From NCBI RefSeq assembly GCF_001719045.1, contig NZ_CP015423.1, positions 2,502,001 through 2,566,000 of the forward strand: a stretch of 64,000 nucleotides of DNA, read 5' to 3'. Position 1 is the first letter of the stretch, and the number at the start of each line of letters is the position of its first letter. Under the pieces are notes generated by a model. That model worked only from the letters and a program-made list of their open reading frames with translations. It had not been told where the DNA came from and searched no databases. Source of the stretch: Paenibacillus polymyxa (GTDB taxonomy: Bacteria; Bacillota; Bacilli; Paenibacillales; Paenibacillaceae). This document shows positions 19,485 through 27,694 of this stretch, piece by piece. A program made the position numbers and the translations under genes.

Positions 19485-20492
19485 ATGACTCAATCATTTC
19501 AAGCTCTTGTCGTCGATCAGACACAGGACGGTGAAGTTCAAGCAGAGGTACGTTCTCTGGAAGCTGGCAGTTTACCTGCTGGAGAAGTATTGATTCGTGT
19601 CGCTTATTCCAGCATCAATTATAAAGATGGGCTTGCTGCCCGCAAGGATGGCAATATTGTCAAAGCCTATCCGTTCGTACCAGGCATAGATTGCTCGGGA
19701 ACCGTCGTCTCTTCGGAGGATAGCCGCTTTAGCGAAGGACAAGCGGTGCTCGTTACCGGATACGGGCTGGGTGTGTCTCAATTCGGAGGATTCAGCCAAT
19801 ATGCACGCGTGCCTGCGGACTGGGTGGTTCCACTTCCAAACGGACTCACGCCGAGAGAGGCAATGATTTTCGGGACAGCCGGATTCACCGCAGCCCTGTC
19901 GTTATATCGACTGGAACAAAACGGCGTTACTCCCGAGCAGGGCAAGGTACTCGTCACCGGAGCGACGGGCGGCGTAGGCGGGGCAGCCATTGCCTTGCTG
20001 AACAAGAGAGGCTACCATGTCGTAGCCAGCAGTGGTAAGGCCGATGCGCTCGATTACCTCAAGGCGCTCGGAGCAGCCGAGGTTATTTCCCGCGAGGAGG
20101 TCTACGACGGTGCGGAGAGCATCCGCCCGCTGGGCAAGCAGCTTTGGCAAGCGGCTGTTGATCCTGTAGGTGGAAAGCCGCTCGCTTCGCTGCTCAGCCA
20201 GATCGCCTACAACGGCTCCGTTGCCGTGAGCGGCCTGACGGCAGGCACCAAGCTGCCTACGACGGTGCTGCCGTTTATTTTGCGCGGCGTAAGTCTGCTG
20301 GGCATAGACTCTGTCTTCTGCCCATACGACACTCGCGTAGCAATCTGGAAGCGGCTCGGCAGCGAATGGAAGCCGGAACAGCTGGAGCAGCTCGTTGAGC
20401 GCGAAGTCGGATTGGCCGACCTGCCAAGCGCGCTCGAAGACATCCTTGCAGCCCGCTCGCAAGGAAGAACGCTAGTACGGCTGGTTGACTAA
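19485..20492 (+). CDS. Acryloyl-CoA reductase-like MDR (YhdH/YhfP/AcuI)
   Basis: 335-aa zinc-free medium-chain dehydrogenase. SSINYKDGLAARKDGNIVKAYPFVPGIDCSGTV near residues 40-75 and the NADPH motif VTGATGGVGGAA near 155 match the YhdH/YhfP quinone-oxidoreductase family, whose AcuI members reduce acryloyl-CoA with NADPH. No zinc ligands of classical alcohol dehydrogenases are seen. The ribosome site AAAGGAGG is strong. It is a single gene with its own terminator; the physiological substrate is not deducible from context. Confidence 0.87.
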   Translation: MTQSFQALVVDQTQDGEVQAEVRSLEAGSLPAGEVLIRVAYSSINYKDGLAARKDGNIVKAYPFVPGIDCSGTVVSSEDSRFSEGQAVLVTGYGLGVSQFGGFSQYARVPADWVVPLPNGLTPREAMIFGTAGFTAALSLYRLEQNGVTPEQGKVLVTGATGGVGGAAIALLNKRGYHVVASSGKADALDYLKALGAAEVISREEVYDGAESIRPLGKQLWQAAVDPVGGKPLASLLSQIAYNGSVAVSGLTAGTKLPTTVLPFILRGVSLLGIDSVFCPYDTRVAIWKRLGSEWKPEQLEQLVEREVGLADLPSALEDILAARSQGRTLVRLVD

Positions 20493-20573
20493 GCGGAGTA
20501 GTCCGCAAGCTATCCATTGACGTGTTTTCGCGTGAAGAAGTGTCATCCCTTAGGGTCTAGCTTAGGAACATGT

Positions 20574-20620
20574 AAGAAGCCTGTAAATCTGCAATTTTGA
20601 GATTTACAGGCTTCTTTTTT
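20574..20620 (+). terminator. Intrinsic terminator
   Basis: AAGAAGCCTGTAAATCT pairs perfectly with its complement (arms about 20574-20590 and 20600-20616) and ends in a U-run. It closes the reductase gene. Confidence 0.92.
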
Positions 20621-20727
20621 TCGTGTGGTACATTTGAAGCAGACGGTTTACTTTTCGCAACCAAATGAACCTTTTGAGAACCTCAGTTGTTATATAGATA
20701 AACTGCACGAGAAAGGAGAGCACATCA

Positions 20728-21288
20728 TTGGAGAGCAATCGAGAGTTGTTTGATTTGTATCAACGAGATGTATACCGAACCTGCTACTACATGGTACATA
20801 ATGCATCGGATGCAGAGGATTTAACGCAGGAAGTGTTTATCATCCTGTTTCGCAGCAATCGTGAACAGATCGAACAACTAAAAGCCTGGATTATGAAGAT
20901 CACGGTCAATCATTGTCTGAATTACCTTAAACGCCAGAAAAGCCTGCATTTGAAGGTATCGGCTAATCCCTATCTATTTAGCGGGGCGGAAGGTAAACCT
21001 GTAGACAGGCTGGTGGAAGAACGCGAATCGGCAGAGGAATGGGCCGTTTATATGAATCGCCTTCCGGCCAAAATCCGCGCTGTGCTGACACTCCGCTATA
21101 TGCATGATTTCACGCTGGCGGAAATATCAAAACTGCTGGAAATTCCGCTGGGAACCGTCAAATCGAGGACTCACAAAGGACTAAAGTTATTGGAGCAAAT
21201 ATTGCGGGATGCAGGGGTACAAATTCCCGAGATGGAAGGAGAGAACTATGAACAACATAGAAAAGGCATTGAAGCGCAAGTTAAATGA
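20728..21288 (+). CDS. ECF RNA polymerase sigma factor
   Basis: 186-aa sigma-70 factor with only regions 2 and 4. Region 2 contains YRTCYYMVHNASDAEDLTQEVFIILF, and region 4 contains LPAKIRAVLTLRYMHDFTLAEISKLLEIPLGTVKSRTHKGLKLL. It starts at TTG (20728) with GAAAGGAGAG 7 nt upstream; there is no better ATG. Its 3' end overlaps the DUF4179 membrane gene by 41 nt, the usual layout for an ECF sigma and its anti-sigma. TGAACCTTTT at 20666-20675 resembles Bacillus ECF -35 elements and could mean autoregulation, but the -10 is unclear. Confidence 0.9.
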   Translation: MESNRELFDLYQRDVYRTCYYMVHNASDAEDLTQEVFIILFRSNREQIEQLKAWIMKITVNHCLNYLKRQKSLHLKVSANPYLFSGAEGKPVDRLVEERESAEEWAVYMNRLPAKIRAVLTLRYMHDFTLAEISKLLEIPLGTVKSRTHKGLKLLEQILRDAGVQIPEMEGENYEQHRKGIEAQVK

Positions 21289-22933
21289 TGATTCGGAAAT
21301 GGCCTATCCTGACTTCGATGAGATGTGGAACCGGATGGAACAGACAGGGCATACTGCCCCTACGCTAACCGACACTTCCGATTCATTCACTCCCCACCGA
21401 CACAGAAACTGGCGCAAAATAGCTATTGCCGCCTCTCTAAGCGCACTTCTGGTTGCAGTTCCTGTCTATGCCGCCATCCACTACAACTGGGACAATCTGC
21501 TACGCGGAAGAAGTGGCATCCAGACAGCATTAAAGCAAAACCTCGGGCAACCGCTGGAGCAGTCCGTGACCAGAGACGGAGTGAAGCTAACGCTGCATAC
21601 AGCTATTGTCGATGAGAACCGGACCGTGATCCTGTACAGCTTGGAGGTCGGAAAACGTGCAGACAACGAGTTTTGGAATGTCAAAGGCGTATCGCTAAAA
21701 AGTGCCGCGGGGGAAAGCAATGCAGGGGAATATAACTTTCAGCAATGGGACCCGAAAAATCAACGGTACAACGGGTACTTTGAAAGTGATTGGACACCGC
21801 AGCAAGAAACAGAGAACGTGCAGCTGACCATAGATCATATAGAGCTCACCAGCGTTCAGGAACTGGATTTGCCGCTCGATATTCGGTCGCCTCAAATACA
21901 GACGTTCAAGCTGGATCGTAGCGGCTTACAAGATATGAAGGTACAGGTATTCGAACAAGGTAAGGACAAACTGATGCTGTCCTCAGCGATTACCTTCGAT
22001 TCGTCCATACCCAAGAGATGGGACAATCCACAAATTATTGCCTACAAAGGCGACGAGCCTGTGATGTCGCAGCCTGGAGGGGCTTTTGGCAAACCCGGTG
22101 ATAACGGGGAGTATACAGCACAGCAATATTTTTCCAAAGCGGATATGCCGGAAGGACAGACTACCTTCAAACTTCAATATGCGCAAACCGAGAAAAGTAT
22201 AAATGAACCTATAAAATTTGACCTGCAGCTAAGCAAGAAGAAGATGGAAAGCGGGACGATTAAAAGTGCGCTGAATATCCCACTGGAGAAAGGCAATCCA
22301 AATGTTTTGCTAAAACAAATGATTGTCACACCTACGCAAATCCGTGTCACGATCAGAAGCAAGGAGAAGTTCGCCATGTTACCTTATCAAAAGTACTTTC
22401 TTTCTGTGAACGGCACAACATTAGAAGGTAGTCGTTGGTCTTCACCTGATCAGGAACACGATCTGAACACGATCCGTTTTGAACGACCTTCCAATCTTGT
22501 GATTACCAAGGACAGTCCTATTACTTTTACAGGCAAATACAAGGTTACGACCCATTCGGATGACAAAACGCCACAGCGTTTAACTGATATTTCTGAGCAA
22601 AAGCAGACGCTAACGACGCAAATCGGTGGCTATCCTGTGAAGTGGACCTACTACAAACAGGGATCAGACTTATTCGTAGAAACCGAAAGCGGGGATGCTC
22701 ACTTTGGAGGGATTAACCAGACGCATATTGGCCTGGGTAAAGAACGGATTATCGGCAAGCCGATCACAGCCAATTTTGCCGGAGACGGCAATAACAAGGC
22801 AGTGGATGTCTACAAGAACTTCAAAAAGAAGGAAGCTTCTATCTATATGTTCTACTATACAACGGACGACCCGGAAGCAGAGACAACCGTACCCTTACAG
22901 CCTCTGACAAGCAACAGCGAAGCATCTAAATAG
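21248..22933 (+). CDS. DUF4179 membrane protein, probable anti-sigma factor
   Basis: 561 aa from the ATG at 21248 (GAAGGAGAG upstream). A ~55-residue cytosolic N-terminus, where the sigma factor would bind, precedes one membrane segment (IAIAASLSALLVAVPVYAA, about 58-76). A long extracytoplasmic beta-rich part of the DUF4179/DUF5643 type follows. Co-translation with the ECF sigma (41-nt overlap) supports an anti-sigma or signal-sensing role at the envelope. The inducing signal is not predictable. A longer ORF start at 21209 lies in the sigma gene without its own ribosome site. Confidence 0.82.
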   Translation: MNNIEKALKRKLNDDSEMAYPDFDEMWNRMEQTGHTAPTLTDTSDSFTPHRHRNWRKIAIAASLSALLVAVPVYAAIHYNWDNLLRGRSGIQTALKQNLGQPLEQSVTRDGVKLTLHTAIVDENRTVILYSLEVGKRADNEFWNVKGVSLKSAAGESNAGEYNFQQWDPKNQRYNGYFESDWTPQQETENVQLTIDHIELTSVQELDLPLDIRSPQIQTFKLDRSGLQDMKVQVFEQGKDKLMLSSAITFDSSIPKRWDNPQIIAYKGDEPVMSQPGGAFGKPGDNGEYTAQQYFSKADMPEGQTTFKLQYAQTEKSINEPIKFDLQLSKKKMESGTIKSALNIPLEKGNPNVLLKQMIVTPTQIRVTIRSKEKFAMLPYQKYFLSVNGTTLEGSRWSSPDQEHDLNTIRFERPSNLVITKDSPITFTGKYKVTTHSDDKTPQRLTDISEQKQTLTTQIGGYPVKWTYYKQGSDLFVETESGDAHFGGINQTHIGLGKERIIGKPITANFAGDGNNKAVDVYKNFKKKEASIYMFYYTTDDPEAETTVPLQPLTSNSEASK

Positions 22934-22941
22934 CAATGCTA

Positions 22942-22999
22942 TAAAAAGAGGGTCCTCTATACCTGTGTGAACCGTGGTATAGGGGACCCCTTTTTATTT
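22942..22999. terminator. Bidirectional terminator
   Basis: Arms 22950-22963 and 22976-22989 (GGGTCCTCTATACC and its near complement) have AAAAAG on one side and UUUUUAUUUU on the other. It serves the sigma operon and the convergent ABC permease operon. Confidence 0.9.
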
Positions 23000-23041
23000 T
23001 CCTAGGAAGGCACATTCTGCCTGAAACGATTGACTCCCGTC

Positions 23042-23866
23042 CTACTTTACAGAGCCTTGCGTAACGCCGTTGATGATCCATTTTTGTGCCAGCAGATAGA
23101 CAATAATCATTGGTAGCAAGGCCATTAGATACGAGGCAAAGGCCAAATTAAAGTCGGTATTGAACTGCCCCTGAAATACATACTGGACGAGCGGTAGCGT
23201 ATATTGCTCCGCATCGCTAATAATAATGAGAGGCAGCAGGAAGTCGTTATATGTAGACAGACAAGTGAGAATTCCCACCGTAGCACTAATCGGCGCCATC
23301 AGCGGGAATATAATGCGCCAAAAAGTACCCCATGTCGTCGCACCATCTACCGTGGCTGCCTCTTCCAATGCCACCGGAATGGATCGAATATAACCGACAT
23401 ACACGAAAACATTAAACGCCAAACCATACACCGTATGCAGCATAATGAGACCCAACAGATTAGTCATATGAAGGCCCGAGGCCAGTTTTACAATCGGCAG
23501 CATGATGATCGGGAACGGTATAAACATGGCGCTCACAAAATAAAAATATAATCCCTTAAAAAAGCGTCGCTGCATATTACGCGCAATCGCATAAGCGACC
23601 ATCGAATTGGTTAGCAAAGTCAATATGACCGTCGATGTCGTGACCATCACACTGTTCTGAAAAGCGCTGAAGAAGTTGGTCATTTCTACTGCACGACTAA
23701 AATTTTCCCAATGCAGCTCGGTCGGAAAGGCAAAGGCGGAATGTGCCATCTGTTCGGGATTTTTAAGTGCTATCGTCACCGTCATATAGAGGGGAAACAG
23801 GATAAATATTGTCCCCAACGCTACCAGAAGCAGCACAGGCCAGTTGGTACGTCTGCTTGTTTTCAT
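23042..23866 (-). CDS. Sugar ABC transporter permease (MalG type)
   Basis: 274-aa inner permease with six membrane segments. The ATPase-contact EAA loop reads EEAATVDGATTWGTFWRIIFPLMAP near residue 185, and the C-terminus GVTQGSVK is typical of CUT1 importers. Its start overlaps the stop of the MalF-type gene by one base (TGATG), so it is translationally coupled. Together with the two genes upstream it forms a carbohydrate importer; the ATPase (MsmX-like) would be encoded elsewhere. Confidence 0.9.
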   Translation of the reverse strand: MKTSRRTNWPVLLLVALGTIFILFPLYMTVTIALKNPEQMAHSAFAFPTELHWENFSRAVEMTNFFSAFQNSVMVTTSTVILTLLTNSMVAYAIARNMQRRFFKGLYFYFVSAMFIPFPIIMLPIVKLASGLHMTNLLGLIMLHTVYGLAFNVFVYVGYIRSIPVALEEAATVDGATTWGTFWRIIFPLMAPISATVGILTCLSTYNDFLLPLIIISDAEQYTLPLVQYVFQGQFNTDFNLAFASYLMALLPMIIVYLLAQKWIINGVTQGSVK

Positions 23867-24732
23867 CAGTTATCCATCTCCCTTCTCTGGAGGAATCGCA
23901 GCTGTAAGATGGAAATGATCGCGATCACAATAAAGTAAATAACAGAGTTAGCCGACTGATAAGCAAATTCTCCGCCTTTAAATCCCCCGGTGTATATCAG
24001 GTGGGAAATCGACTGGGTGGCTCGTCCCGGCCCGCCATTCGTCAAAGCCACGATCTGATCGAACACCATCAGGGAATTTTTCATCGCCAATACCATATTA
24101 ATCGTGAAAAACGGTGCAATTAACGGAAAGGTAATGCTCCAGAATTCGCGCCATTTACCCGCACCGTCCAGGTTGGACGCCTCATACAGACTTGTCGGAA
24201 TGGTTTGCAGCCCGGCCAGATAGAGAATCGTATTAAAGGCAATCCCCTGCCATACAGCTACGATGACAACCCCCACCCAAGCCAGTTGTTCGCTGCCCAA
24301 AATGTTCGTCGACAATGAGGTAATACCTAAATTTTGCCCCCAAATCGTAAACACGTTCGAGAATAAATAATTGAATATGTAACCCACGATTAGCACGCTC
24401 AAAATATTAGGCAGAAAATAAATACCGCGGAAAAAGTTACGAAACCGTATTTTAGCATTCAGCCCTAGCGCAATCAGCAAACTAAGGATATTAGTCGCAA
24501 TGGTAACCACAATCGCAAATTTGAAAGTAAACCAGTATGCGTTCCCCACATTGTCGTCCTGAAACAAATTAATATAGTTCTTAAACCCGACAAAGTGATA
24601 CTGATGACCAAAGCCGTTCCAGTTCGTAAGCGAATAATAAAAGCCCTGCAAGGCAGGCAAGGTCAAAAATACAAAAAACAATAGCACCGCCGGCACCGTC
24701 ATCCAGTAAAAAGTCGTTAGTCGCTTATTCAT
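23866..24732 (-). CDS. Sugar ABC transporter permease (MalF type)
   Basis: 288-aa permease with six membrane segments and the EAA loop YEASNLDGAGKWREFWSITFPLIAP near residue 195. It lies 16 nt after the binding-protein gene and is coupled by a one-base overlap to the MalG-type gene. It would pair with that protein to form the channel of a CUT1-family oligosaccharide importer. The substrate is unknown: no glycosidase is in this operon. Confidence 0.9.
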   Translation of the reverse strand: MNKRLTTFYWMTVPAVLLFFVFLTLPALQGFYYSLTNWNGFGHQYHFVGFKNYINLFQDDNVGNAYWFTFKFAIVVTIATNILSLLIALGLNAKIRFRNFFRGIYFLPNILSVLIVGYIFNYLFSNVFTIWGQNLGITSLSTNILGSEQLAWVGVVIVAVWQGIAFNTILYLAGLQTIPTSLYEASNLDGAGKWREFWSITFPLIAPFFTINMVLAMKNSLMVFDQIVALTNGGPGRATQSISHLIYTGGFKGGEFAYQSANSVIYFIVIAIISILQLRFLQRREMDN

Positions 24733-24748
24733 GTCTCCTCCTCCTCTC

Positions 24749-25981
24749 CTATCGGCGGTTAGCTACCTTATCCCATTCTCGGTCCAGCTTGGCCAGATAA
24801 GCGTCGATGTCTCTGTTTTGCAGGAAGGCCTGCACAATCGAATTCAATTGGACCGCCTTGGGAATATAGTGATCGGCAAAATCAACGACGCGGCCCGATT
24901 TAAAATACGGCAACAGCTCTGCCACACTCGGATCATCCTGCGTGACTCCCTTCACCGCCGAAAACAGCGTTTGCTCTGTAATGTATTGCTTGCTGTTCTC
25001 CGGCTTCAACAAGAAGGCAATGAACTCCTCGGCTTCCTTTTTATGCGGAGTGCTCTCCGATACGGCTAATAGCGTATCTATACCGGACACCAGCTTGACT
25101 GCCTTTTCGTCATTCCCTGTTGGTAATGGGAAAAATCCAAGCTCCACTTTCGGATTGGCTTTGCGAATTTCAGATATGGCCCACGAGCCCTGAATGTACA
25201 TCAATCCCTGCCCGTTAGCGAAGGCACGGTTACCGTCGGCATAGTTTTTGCCAAAATTATCACCATGTCCGTATTTCAATAGCTCCAGCTGCTTTTCAGC
25301 AACCTCGCGGTACTTGTCCTGAAAAGTGACCTGATTTTCACGCCGTTGCAGGAAAAAATCAATGCCCACCAGATTCGGGCCCAGCGCATTAAAGGGGAGG
25401 TTCGTTTGCCAATCATCTTTATATGTAAAATAGAACGGGATTTTTCCAGCAGCCTTGATCTTTTGCGCCGTTGCAATCAGCTCATCCCACGTTTTGGGCA
25501 CCCGTAATCCCATTTCCTTAAAAAGCGTTTTGTTATACATCACACCATTCGCATTCGCAGCATAAGGAATTCCATACACGGGGTCGACCCCGGTTACATC
25601 CTTAAGCATTTTGAGGTAAATAGGATCAATCGTACGTGGCAATTCTGTATTCGCCAGGTCCGTAAAAATACCACTTTGTGCCAAAATGGAGTAGGTATCG
25701 GTGGCCCCAAGCCCTACAATGTCAGGTACATCGTTTTTGACAACCCGGGTCAATAACACAGTCTCTGCCTCTGGCGGATTGACCTGTGTCACTTCAATAC
25801 CGGGATGTTCCTGATTGAATTGAGAGATTAGCTTATCGAATGAACCCTTGGCCTCCGGCTTGTTTTGAAAAAACTCAATTTTCACCTTACCCGAAGCATC
25901 GCCCTTGTTGCATGCGCTTACAAAAAAAGCCAATAAAAGGATCGCCGCCAGTGTAGACAGCTTTTTGACCCAACACCACAT
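24749..25981 (-). CDS. Sugar-binding lipoprotein of the ABC importer
   Basis: About 410 aa. The lipoprotein signal ends at FFVSAC, with the acylated Cys near residue 24. The mature part is a family-1 solute-binding protein (VKIEFFQNKPEAKGSFDKLISQFN..., later ANANGVMYNKTLFKEMGLRVPKTWDEL), close to MsmE-type oligosaccharide binders. I choose the ATG at 25981, 7 nt after AGGAGG; the ATG two codons earlier is too close. It heads the three-gene operon. A CRE-like 14-mer lies within codons near the lipobox. Confidence 0.88.
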   Translation of the reverse strand: MWCWVKKLSTLAAILLLAFFVSACNKGDASGKVKIEFFQNKPEAKGSFDKLISQFNQEHPGIEVTQVNPPEAETVLLTRVVKNDVPDIVGLGATDTYSILAQSGIFTDLANTELPRTIDPIYLKMLKDVTGVDPVYGIPYAANANGVMYNKTLFKEMGLRVPKTWDELIATAQKIKAAGKIPFYFTYKDDWQTNLPFNALGPNLVGIDFFLQRRENQVTFQDKYREVAEKQLELLKYGHGDNFGKNYADGNRAFANGQGLMYIQGSWAISEIRKANPKVELGFFPLPTGNDEKAVKLVSGIDTLLAVSESTPHKKEAEEFIAFLLKPENSKQYITEQTLFSAVKGVTQDDPSVAELLPYFKSGRVVDFADHYIPKAVQLNSIVQAFLQNRDIDAYLAKLDREWDKVANRR

Positions 25982-26311
25982 ACTCATACCTCCTCTTCCC
26001 CTATGTCAATCTATGCGAGACTAGACAATTAATACCCGTCCCTTATGGAAAAGAAACGATACTGCTACAGCATGAACCATTATCTTTTATTTTCCGTCCA
26101 TATGTACGTCAACTTACAACTATAACAATGGCAGGTCATGAAGCAGTCCCAAGAAAAAGGCATCGGCTATCTGGGCTCAAAGACTGCTCCGGTATACTGA
26201 GAAATAATATCAGGAGGAATTAATGTTAAAAAAGATCCTAATGACCACAAGAGTCGATTGGATCTTTTTCGCTTTTATAATGTTCAGGCTAGATAAAAAA
26301 CGTGGTATATC
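25982..26311. other. Region between lan cluster and ABC importer
   Basis: 330 nt that hold the terminator of the lan operon (26228-26269) and the promoter region of the importer. A 31-codon plus-strand ORF (26223-26318) has an AGGAGG 5 nt upstream, but it runs through the terminator and into lanC; see findings. Nothing else was recognised. Confidence 0.4.
26228..26269 (-). terminator. Terminator of the lan operon
   Basis: AAAAAAGATCC and GGATCTTTTT (26228-26238 and 26260-26269) with an imperfect inner stem are followed by a U-run on the minus strand, 43 nt past the lanC stop. Confidence 0.85.
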
Positions 26312-27694
26312 TCAGTGAATTAGAAAAGCAGCATCCCAATCTGGATTTTTATTTCCAATTAAGGAAGCTAACGCGAGAGCTACTCCCGCACTTCCATTCA
26401 GAAGACCAGCCTCATCCACTTCTGCCAGCTTTCCATCCAATAGGCTATGATCATAGAAGCCAAACAACGAATTAGTATCGAACATATCTAATACATCTTC
26501 CAGTAATCTGTCCCGCATCATCCCTAACTGCTCGTGGGCAGTATCTGAGTACATGCGTTGAACCAGATGCAATAATCCCCCAATACCATGACACAATGTA
26601 GAAGAAGATAATCCACCTTTGCGGTAAAGCCTTTTTTCAATATCCAAATATGCGCGTAGCCCCGTTTCGATCCATTCTTCATTGCGAGCAGCTTGTCCTG
26701 CCAGCCAGATAGAACGTGCAATACCTGGTACACCGTAACACCAGGAATCACGATGATTTTGAGTACTGCCTGGAGATGGTTGGTCTTCCAGCCACTCCTC
26801 AAAAGAAACTCGACCAGGCCAAATCATACCCTCCACATCCTGAACACGCCAATGATGTATAAACTTTGCCAGTCTATGTATATCGTTTATTAAAAGAGGA
26901 GAGTCCACACCATGAAGGGCAGACAAACTCAGGAAACATAAGGGACCTGAAATACCATGCGAAAGCCCTAAATTAAAATTCCCCTGAGGATATTGTAGCT
27001 TTTCATTCTCCTGAAACTGATATTCCGAGGAAATGTGCCAAGAGGGTACAGTGTGACCATTTATATTTTTCTCACCGCACATGACATGGAACAAATCCAT
27101 TGTCTTTTCCCATACCATTCGCATAGCTGGACGGTTTTGGAACAGCATAGCAATACGCCCCACCCCCGTAAAGCCAGAGATGGTGTCATATTGACTCATC
27201 TGTAACTGCCCCTTTTCCCATTCCACTTGATGTAGGGATAGACTATGTAAAGCAGCTTCTTCAAACCATGAAGCAAGCGTATCCAGCATGCCTTGATAAC
27301 GTGTGCCATTCCTAGATAAGGAGTAAATGGCCAACAAAATACCTGCTAATCCACTATACAGGGATAAGTCGTGAACACCTCTTTGCTCCACCATCATACG
27401 AATTCGCTCTAAATATTGATGTCCTACAAGATCCCAATCATCCTCGGGATACAGATAATCCAGCTGACCCATAAGTAAACATATTCCCGTAAATCCACTG
27501 CCCAAACTTTCATCTGACCAACGTTCTATCTTCATTCCGTCGGTTTCTATTGGAGGTATCTTTTTCATCCATAAACGCACCTGATCCGGGTCTCTATAGC
27601 GTTCAGTAATTTCCTGCAATACTGCGGATATCTTATCCTTCATTTCTCCCTTGACGGGTATCCAGTTGTCGCATGTATATGAAGTCGTCGTCAT
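26312..27694 (-). CDS. lanC: Lanthipeptide cyclase LanC
   Basis: 460-aa zinc enzyme that joins cysteine thiols to dehydrated Ser/Thr in the precursor to close lanthionine rings. The alpha-toroid GxxG repeats are visible (LSHGISGPL, WCYGVPGIA, LCHGIGGLLH, LNGSAGVAL). The zinc ligands should be Cys in DSWCYG (about 319) and Cys-His in LCHG (about 368-369), at spacing close to NisC. It overlaps lanT by 4 nt (ATGA) and is the last gene before the terminator. It acts with LanB and LanT at the membrane. Confidence 0.95.
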   Translation of the reverse strand: MTTTSYTCDNWIPVKGEMKDKISAVLQEITERYRDPDQVRLWMKKIPPIETDGMKIERWSDESLGSGFTGICLLMGQLDYLYPEDDWDLVGHQYLERIRMMVEQRGVHDLSLYSGLAGILLAIYSLSRNGTRYQGMLDTLASWFEEAALHSLSLHQVEWEKGQLQMSQYDTISGFTGVGRIAMLFQNRPAMRMVWEKTMDLFHVMCGEKNINGHTVPSWHISSEYQFQENEKLQYPQGNFNLGLSHGISGPLCFLSLSALHGVDSPLLINDIHRLAKFIHHWRVQDVEGMIWPGRVSFEEWLEDQPSPGSTQNHRDSWCYGVPGIARSIWLAGQAARNEEWIETGLRAYLDIEKRLYRKGGLSSSTLCHGIGGLLHLVQRMYSDTAHEQLGMMRDRLLEDVLDMFDTNSLFGFYDHSLLDGKLAEVDEAGLLNGSAGVALALASLIGNKNPDWDAAFLIH

